10,712 bases of DNA, taken from Candidatus Nitrosopumilus sp. GTDB taxonomy: Archaea > Thermoproteota > Nitrososphaeria > Nitrososphaerales > Nitrosopumilaceae. Of this stretch, positions 5,916-10,712 are shown piece by piece (the first letter of the stretch is position 1; every line of letters begins with the position of its first letter). The translations under genes and the position numbers were made by a program. The stretch spans positions 1 to 10,712 of the forward strand of contig JABHXI010000083.1 in NCBI GenBank assembly GCA_018657375.1. Direction: 5' to 3'. The notes beneath the pieces are model-generated. The model searched no databases, was not told the origin of the DNA, and saw nothing but the letters and a program-made list of their open reading frames with translations.

Positions 5916-6650
5916 ATGACAATTAGGTATGAAGCAAATCCACCCAAAATATTGCCAGATGTAAATACAGATGAATCAATAATAAAATTTATTGAAAAAA
6001 TGAAAATAATTTCAAAAAAATGTGATGCGATTCACATTACAGAAAATGTGTTAGGACATCAGAGAGTATCTCCAATTAAAGTAGGGAAAATAATTAAAAA
6101 AGAAATTCCAAACATCCCAATAACAGTTAGCTTAAGAGTAAGGGACAAGAGTGAAAAAGAAATAATAAAATTTGTAGATAATTGTGTTTCAATAAAAGTT
6201 ACAGGTATTTTGATACTCATGGGAGACCCAACACAATCAGGCACTGGAGATTCAGGCCAAGTTCCAAGTGCAGTAGTTACAATGTTAAAAGAAAAAGGAT
6301 ATGATTCAAAGATTGAGATGTATCTTTCAATTTCAAATAAACCAAATTTTTCAAAAATTGGAAAAAAACTTAGAGCAAATCCCAAGGGGTTCATGACTCA
6401 GGCTGTTCAAAACATACAACAAGTTCAAAATCTTTCAGGTAATCTAAAACAATTTTCAATCATTCCAATTATTTTATTTCCATCTGAAAAAAATCAAAAA
6501 TCAGCAGATTTTCTAGGATTGAATTTATCAGAATATGGTAAAGAATTCGATAAGTTTGTAAAAGAAACACACAGAATTACAGGAGATGTGTTAATCACAT
6601 CACCAAATGACTTCAATGGTTTAAACGAATATTTAAAAAATAATTTTTAA
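5916..6650 (+). CDS. metF: Compact methylenetetrahydrofolate reductase (MetF family)
   Basis: This 244-residue protein is a divergent, short member of the MTHFR family (E. coli MetF has 296 residues). The catalytic and substrate-binding positions can be matched by eye: E6 in YEANPPK corresponds to the acid in MetF's FEFFPP, D104 in LILMGDP to the Asp of ALRGD, and Q162 in FMTQAVQN to the Gln of ITQFFFD. A TIM-barrel pattern of alternating strands and helices runs throughout. The enzyme reduces 5,10-methylene- to 5-methyl-tetrahydrofolate (or a related pterin) with FAD, supplying the methyl donor for methionine synthase, which is encoded next to it. The shortening lies mostly in the C-terminal third. 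The electron donor cannot be read from the sequence. The ATG at 5916 is favoured by the shared TATA element. A three-codon frame (5908-5919) overlaps the start as ATGA. It converges on the methionine synthase gene with abutting stop codons. Confidence 0.85.
   Translation: MTIRYEANPPKILPDVNTDESIIKFIEKMKIISKKCDAIHITENVLGHQRVSPIKVGKIIKKEIPNIPITVSLRVRDKSEKEIIKFVDNCVSIKVTGILILMGDPTQSGTGDSGQVPSAVVTMLKEKGYDSKIEMYLSISNKPNFSKIGKKLRANPKGFMTQAVQNIQQVQNLSGNLKQFSIIPIILFPSEKNQKSADFLGLNLSEYGKEFDKFVKETHRITGDVLITSPNDFNGLNEYLKNNF
6635..6648. terminator. Back-to-back oligo-T signals at the convergent metF/metH junction
   Basis: A6 at 6635-6640 gives a T6 run on the minus strand just past the metH stop codon. 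T5 at 6644-6648 on the plus strand runs into the metF stop codon (6648-6650). Since the stop codons abut, the minus transcript must end inside the metF coding region. These short T-runs are the only termination candidates seen there. Confidence 0.35.
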
Positions 6651-9149
6651 TTAAATTACAAAATATTTAGCATCTGGATGATGAATTACTATTGCAGCAG
6701 TAGATTGTTCAGGAATAATTTGTCCAGATTCAGTTAGAGTCATTCCAGATTTTTCAGGTTCTAAAAGTTTCCAGACCAAATGATGTTGAGAAACATCAGG
6801 ACAACTAGGAAACCCCCAACTGTATCTCAGTGCACCCTTCACTAAATTTAATTCAGATTTTATTTTTTGATTAATCCATTGTGCTAAAGCTTCTGCAAGT
6901 TCAACTGCCAACCCATGCAAATAATATGCATCAGTATACTTATCCTCATCATTCCAAGTTTCCAAAACATCAGAAACTTTTGTTCCTACAGTTACAGATT
7001 GAAATGCCACAACGTCATCAGTGCCAAAATAATCAGTCAAACACAAATGTTCAGGCTTTGTAGAACGAGGAAAATCAAATTCTACATCATCACCAGAAGG
7101 ATTTTCAACTAATAATTTCTGACCGGCATTATGACATTTAAAATAACCATACACGACTTCAGGTTCAATTAATTTATCACGAATTATTCTAATTTTCCAT
7201 TCAGTGAGTAATTGCTCATGCTCTTCTTCAGATTCAGCACCAGCTTTTCCTCTCAACCCCCAGGATAGTTTGAATAGAGATTTTTTATCAATCATTGTCC
7301 AAACTTCACCCATATTGATTTGATCTAATTTTAAACGAATAGGTTCGCCGATAATTTTAGGAGTAGGAGGATTAACAGTTTGAACATTGCTTCTAGGAAG
7401 AGTGGAAGGATCAACAGGAGTGTTTGTTCTTTCTTTCCAATTTTCCAATTTTGTTTTCCATTCTTCCAAAAGTTTAGGCTTGTCATCAGAAATTAAAGTA
7501 TCCATAGTTTTTAGACCTTCGAACATAGTATTACAATAAAATACACCTGGATCATAAATTCCACCTTCTTTTGCAATTCGATTAATGTAATTGCTGTTAA
7601 TTGCAGCTCCGCCACAAAGAATTGGAACAGTCATATTATTTTTTCTGGCATGCTCCACAAAAAACTTCATTTGTTTAGAAGTTGAAACTAATAATGCAGA
7701 AAGACCTATCGCATCAGGTTTTACTTCATCAATTTTTTCTAAAAATTTCTGAAGTGGAACTTGTTTTCCCAAATCATATACAGAATAACCATTATTTTGA
7801 AAAATAGTTTTTACTAAATTCTTACCAATGTCGTGAACGTCACCATACACAGTTCCTAAAACAAGTGTTCCCTTACTTGTTCCCTCTTCCTTAACCAAAT
7901 ATTTTTCAAGTTCACCAACAGAGGCTTTCATACATTCAGCAGATTTTAAAACAAAAGGTAAAATCAATTCCCCAGATCCAAATTTATCACCTACTTCCTT
8001 CATCGCCGGAAGTAAATCCTCATTGAGTGTCTTAATTGCACCAGGATGTGTCACATCTTTAGGTAGATCTAAGCTCAAAAGTCCATCATTATTTTGAATT
8101 AAATCAGTTTTATTCAATTTGTCAGCGATTGCTGAAACAACATCATTTTGAATTCCATCTTTGAGTCTATGTACAATTCTAAAATTAGCACGTTTACCAG
8201 GAGGCCAAGTAGGATCAACATCAACTTTTTTTGCAGTAGCAGTACTTTGAGGTCCTGCTTTTTCAAAGTATGAAATTAAGTCTGCTAATGCATCAGGGTG
8301 AGAATTAAAAATCAAATCCTCAGCAAGTTTCTTTTCTTTTGCATCAATGTCGCCATAAGGAATAATTTCTTTTGCATTTACAATTGCTGAATCAAGTCCA
8401 ACTTTTACAGCATGATGTAAAAATATAGAATTTAGAATTTTTCTAGCATAAGGCATTAATCCAAAACTAATATTGCTTAAACCCAAAGTAGTAAAACAAT
8501 TAGGAAATTTTGCCTTAACAAGTTTAATTCCTTCCAAAGTATTTTTACCAGCATCAAGAAATTCATCCTCCCCAGTTGCCAAAGTAAAAGTTAGCACGTC
8601 AAAAATAAATTGTTCAATTTTTAATCCGTAACTTTTACCAGTTTCATAAAGTAATTCAGCAGTCTCTACTTTCTGGTTAGGTGTTTTTGCCATTCCATTT
8701 GGACCAATACACAAAGCTATTGCAGGTAAACCATATTTTGCCATTATAGGAGCTAATTTTTCAAACCTACTCCCATCACCTTCCAAGTTAATTGAATTAA
8801 TGATAGGCCTACCAGGGATTTGTTTAACAGAAGATTCTATCACATCAGGATCTGTAGAATCAATCACCAAAGGAGCATCAATTTCTAAACTCAATTTTTT
8901 AACCAAAGTTAACATGAATTCACGTTCATCAGAACGCTCAGTGGTAGCAACACACACATCTAAACAATGTGCACCATCTTCAGCTTGAATTCTTGCCAAA
9001 TCAACTAAACCGTCAAAATCATCAGCAAGAACTAGTTTTTTGGCTTTTCGAGAACCTTGAGTGTTGATTCTTTCTCCAATAATCAAAGGTGCAGGAATTT
9101 GTTTAAGGTCAACTGCTTTCAATGCAGAACTTACTCTTGGAACGGTCAT
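6651..9149 (-). CDS. metH: Cobalamin-dependent methionine synthase, large subunit (pterin, B12 and reactivation domains)
   Basis: This 832-residue protein equals E. coli MetH without its homocysteine domain. Domains in order: a pterin-binding barrel (about 20-300; IIGERIN, VIDSTDP, NSINLEG); a helical cap (about 325-420); a Rossmann-type cobalamin domain (about 425-555) with the B12 motif DVHDIG, D437 and H439 (the lower axial ligand) and G442; a charged linker (560-600); and the S-adenosylmethionine-dependent reactivation domain (600-832) with YLHGLAVELAEA (743-754), GFPSCPD (779-785) and GMTLTES (802-808), ending HPDAKYFVI. It moves the methyl group from methyl-folate to Co(I), passes it to homocysteine on the partner subunit, and restores oxidised cobalamin reductively. 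The electron donor for reactivation is not in the window. The ATG at 9149 lies 31 nt after the partner's stop codon with a partial Shine-Dalgarno (GTGAT). Confidence 0.96.
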   Translation of the reverse strand: MTVPRVSSALKAVDLKQIPAPLIIGERINTQGSRKAKKLVLADDFDGLVDLARIQAEDGAHCLDVCVATTERSDEREFMLTLVKKLSLEIDAPLVIDSTDPDVIESSVKQIPGRPIINSINLEGDGSRFEKLAPIMAKYGLPAIALCIGPNGMAKTPNQKVETAELLYETGKSYGLKIEQFIFDVLTFTLATGEDEFLDAGKNTLEGIKLVKAKFPNCFTTLGLSNISFGLMPYARKILNSIFLHHAVKVGLDSAIVNAKEIIPYGDIDAKEKKLAEDLIFNSHPDALADLISYFEKAGPQSTATAKKVDVDPTWPPGKRANFRIVHRLKDGIQNDVVSAIADKLNKTDLIQNNDGLLSLDLPKDVTHPGAIKTLNEDLLPAMKEVGDKFGSGELILPFVLKSAECMKASVGELEKYLVKEEGTSKGTLVLGTVYGDVHDIGKNLVKTIFQNNGYSVYDLGKQVPLQKFLEKIDEVKPDAIGLSALLVSTSKQMKFFVEHARKNNMTVPILCGGAAINSNYINRIAKEGGIYDPGVFYCNTMFEGLKTMDTLISDDKPKLLEEWKTKLENWKERTNTPVDPSTLPRSNVQTVNPPTPKIIGEPIRLKLDQINMGEVWTMIDKKSLFKLSWGLRGKAGAESEEEHEQLLTEWKIRIIRDKLIEPEVVYGYFKCHNAGQKLLVENPSGDDVEFDFPRSTKPEHLCLTDYFGTDDVVAFQSVTVGTKVSDVLETWNDEDKYTDAYYLHGLAVELAEALAQWINQKIKSELNLVKGALRYSWGFPSCPDVSQHHLVWKLLEPEKSGMTLTESGQIIPEQSTAAIVIHHPDAKYFVI

Positions 9150-9157
9150 ACTCTAAA

Positions 9158-9162
9158 ATCAC
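9158..9162 (-). promoter_or_regulatory. Partial Shine-Dalgarno before the large metH subunit
   Basis: On the minus strand GTGAT lies 8 nt before the ATG at 9149 and matches five bases of the archaeal consensus GGAGGTGATC. It supports internal translation on a shared mRNA with the homocysteine subunit. Confidence 0.4.
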
Positions 9163-9180
9163 ATCAGTTTTGCTAAATAC

Positions 9181-10143
9181 TTAACCCTTGATGGAACCGG
9201 CTTTTTCGTCAATAATTCTTCGTAAAGATTTGATATGTTCAGGATTTGTGCCACAACATCCGCCAATAATTCGAACTTTATTGTATTGGTTAAGAAAATC
9301 ACCCAAAGCATCTGCCATTTTTTCAGGAGTCATTTTGTAAACAGCTTGTCCGCCCTGATTTTCAGGCATTCCAGCATTTGGAACAACTAAAAGATTATGT
9401 TCATTTTGTTCATCAAGCCATTGAACACTAGGATTCATTTCAATTGGACCAGTAGAACAATTTAATCCAAATACATCAATACCCATATCAGAGACGGTCG
9501 TATATGCAGATTGAATATTTGTACCTAGTAACATTTTCCCATATTGATCCAAAGTAGTATTAGAAATAATTGCTACCTTCTTTCCAGTTTTAGACATGGC
9601 ATTATGGCATGCTTCAATAACTAATTTTACTTCTAAAATATCCTGACTTGTTTCAATTAGTAACGCATCAACTCCACCAAGAATCAAGCCTTCAGCTTGT
9701 AACTCAAAAGCTTCACGAATTGTGTCAAGAGGTATTTGTCCCAAGTCAGGATCATCGGAACTTGGCAAATAACCCGTCGGACCCATAGAACCAATTACAA
9801 ATCTAGTAGTATCAGAATATTCAGCGCACACTTCAGATGCAAGAAGTGCAATTTTTTTATTGAAATCAATAGTTTGATCTCCAAAACCATATTCATCTAA
9901 TTTTATTTTATTAGAACCAAAAGAATTTGTTTCAATACAATCAGCACCAGCATCTAGATAATTTCTATGAATTTGTTTTATCCAGTCGGGATGAGTCAAT
10001 ATCAAGCCATCATTAAAACCGTCTTGATTATTTGGAAAATCTTCAGGAGTAGGATCATATTTTTGAATTTCAGTACCCATAGCTCCATCAAAAAGTAAAA
10101 TTCTAGTTTTCAATGCATTTAAGAAAGATTCTTTTTCAATCAA
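9181..10143 (-). CDS. metH: Methionine synthase homocysteine/zinc subunit (homocysteine S-methyltransferase domain)
   Basis: This 320-residue protein covers the first domain of MetH. ILLFDGAMGTEIQKYD (15-30) aligns with the start of E. coli MetH. ADCIETNSFGSNK (67-79) and FVIGSMGPTG (115-124) are barrel motifs. The zinc thiolates are C229 (GLNCSTGP) and C296/C297 (GGCCGTNPEH). Zinc activates homocysteine for methylation. The downstream gene encodes the pterin, cobalamin and reactivation domains in the same direction after 31 nt, so the two products most likely form one split enzyme; a stand-alone homocysteine methyltransferase is less likely in this setting. An in-frame TAA lies six bases before the TTG at 10143-10141, so TTG is the earliest start, and it gives full alignment to the MetH N-terminus. 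The next option is a TTG at residue 11. It ends with TAA. Confidence 0.93.
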   Translation of the reverse strand: MIEKESFLNALKTRILLFDGAMGTEIQKYDPTPEDFPNNQDGFNDGLILTHPDWIKQIHRNYLDAGADCIETNSFGSNKIKLDEYGFGDQTIDFNKKIALLASEVCAEYSDTTRFVIGSMGPTGYLPSSDDPDLGQIPLDTIREAFELQAEGLILGGVDALLIETSQDILEVKLVIEACHNAMSKTGKKVAIISNTTLDQYGKMLLGTNIQSAYTTVSDMGIDVFGLNCSTGPIEMNPSVQWLDEQNEHNLLVVPNAGMPENQGGQAVYKMTPEKMADALGDFLNQYNKVRIIGGCCGTNPEHIKSLRRIIDEKAGSIKG

Positions 10144-10168
10144 TTGATTTTAAAAAAATACTTGCTCA

Positions 10169-10176
10169 GTTTAACT
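10169..10176 (-). promoter_or_regulatory. Weak TATA candidate for the split metH operon
   Basis: The minus strand reads AGTTAAAC, about 29 nt upstream of the TTG at 10143. Better AT matches lie at 10185-10192 (ATTTTTAT, implying a leader of about 20 nt) and at 10147-10158, which is too close to serve this start. The choice is uncertain. Confidence 0.25.
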
Positions 10177-10256
10177 CTTTTCAGATAAAAATAGAAAAAA
10201 AGTCTCAATTGTGAACGTATGTTGAAATTAGGTTGAATGAAAATTTATCTATATTT

Positions 10257-10712
10257 ATGTCAAAGTTACAAGTAAACAACTTAGTTCGTAGTGCAACATT
10301 CTTTCAGCATGCAGGAATTTCAATTGTATTTGTATTCATGCCCATTATTGCAAAGGGCGTGACAGATTCAATTTTTGAAATTGGATTGCTAATAGCTTCA
10401 TTTAGTTTTGCACAAATTTTATCAGAAATGTATTTTGGAAGATATTCAGACAAAAAAGGAACTAGACTCAAATTCATCAGAATTGGCTTCATAGGTTGCG
10501 CTATAGCATTCGGATTACATTATTTTGCGGACGATCTGTCATTATTTTTTCTAGTAAGAATCGCTGCAGGGATTGCAAGTGGAATAATGATTCCAGCAAT
10601 GATTGCGTATACATATGAAGCAAATATTGATAAAAAAAGAGCTGCCACAGTAATATCATTTCATGCTTTAGGATGGTTAGCAGGGATTGCCGCAGCAGGG
10701 ATTGCAAGCGAT
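10257..10712 (+). CDS. Major facilitator superfamily transporter, N-terminal 152 residues (3' part outside window)
   Basis: The frame starts at the ATG at 10257 and runs open to the window edge. Hydrophobic segments, probable membrane helices 1-5, lie at about 12-33, 40-60, 73-90, 94-120 and 130-150. Between helices 2 and 3 is the MFS motif A, GRYSDKKGTRLKF (61-73), with the expected Asp and basic residues on the cytoplasmic loop. Helices 4 and 5 carry the small-residue repeat AGIAS/AGIAA typical of helix packing. The substrate cannot be told from this half. It lies divergent from the methionine synthase operon, with 113 nt between the start codons. No convincing TATA box was found 25 nt before the ATG. 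An out-of-frame ATG at 10237 opens only a short peptide. Confidence 0.85.
   Translation, partial: MSKLQVNNLVRSATFFQHAGISIVFVFMPIIAKGVTDSIFEIGLLIASFSFAQILSEMYFGRYSDKKGTRLKFIRIGFIGCAIAFGLHYFADDLSLFFLVRIAAGIASGIMIPAMIAYTYEANIDKKRAATVISFHALGWLAGIAAAGIASD

Noticed and set aside
6059-6394. A 111-codon minus-strand frame inside the reductase gene
   Set aside because: It lies wholly antisense to the conserved MTHFR motifs and shows no independent protein features.
10501-10707. A minus-strand frame opposite the MFS gene
   Set aside because: It is antisense to a frame with a clear MFS motif A and membrane helices, and has no features of its own.
10566-10708. Repeated GCAGGGATTGC (three copies near the right edge)
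   Set aside because: The copies encode AGIA-type helix-packing motifs in the MFS transporter helices, in the same frame and within the coding region, so they reflect protein composition and not a DNA repeat element.

Overview
The window most likely comes from an AT-rich ammonia-oxidising archaeon of the Thaumarchaeota/Nitrososphaerota, close to marine Nitrosopumilus. The pointers are the start of a copper nitrite reductase-type multicopper oxidase, the archaeal ribosomal proteins eL39 and eL31, a very divergent FtsZ homologue of the kind known in this phylum, a B12-dependent methionine synthase split into two genes, an archaeal-type MtaB, and TATA-like boxes about 25 nt from many start codons, which suggests leaderless mRNAs. 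The assignment rests on protein motifs and recalled family knowledge, not on a search.

Layout. Bases 1-471 (minus) hold the first 157 residues of the NirK-like oxidase. Divergent from it, on the plus strand, run a class II fumarase/aspartase family enzyme (634-1995), the tRNA methylthiotransferase MtaB 3 nt later (1999-3267), and the FtsZ-like protein (best start 3340, to 4287) behind its own TATA-like box. Then come minus-strand genes: a 75-residue CxxC protein (4342-4569), eL31 (4745-5098, TTG start), eL39 (5099-5257, too short for a usual ORF scan) and a CoA-pyrophosphatase-like Nudix hydrolase (5295-5867). A 10-bp quasi-symmetric AT element at 5885-5894 sits between the Nudix gene and a compact methylenetetrahydrofolate reductase (5916-6650, plus) and can act as TATA box for both. 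Tail to tail with that reductase, with no base between the stop codons, is the large methionine synthase subunit (6651-9149, minus). The homocysteine/zinc subunit lies upstream of it in the same direction (9181-10143). The window ends in the first 152 residues of a major facilitator superfamily (MFS) transporter (10257-10712, plus).

How the genes fit together. The clearest functional unit is one-carbon/methionine metabolism at 5916-10143: the reductase would make 5-methyl-tetrahydrofolate, and the two methionine synthase subunits would move the methyl group through cobalamin to homocysteine. eL39-eL31 is the usual archaeal large-subunit pair, tightly coupled by a strong Shine-Dalgarno inside the end of eL39. 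The fumarase-mtaB pair looks co-transcribed but is functionally mixed. No gene-free stretch exceeds 300 bases, and I saw no rRNA, tRNA, insertion sequence, CRISPR array or prophage.

No clearly new multi-gene system is visible. The most unusual objects are the FtsZ homologue with a degraded nucleotide-binding loop, the split methionine synthase, the enzyme with mixed fumarase/aspartase signatures, the shared promoter at 5885-5894, and the small CxxC protein.
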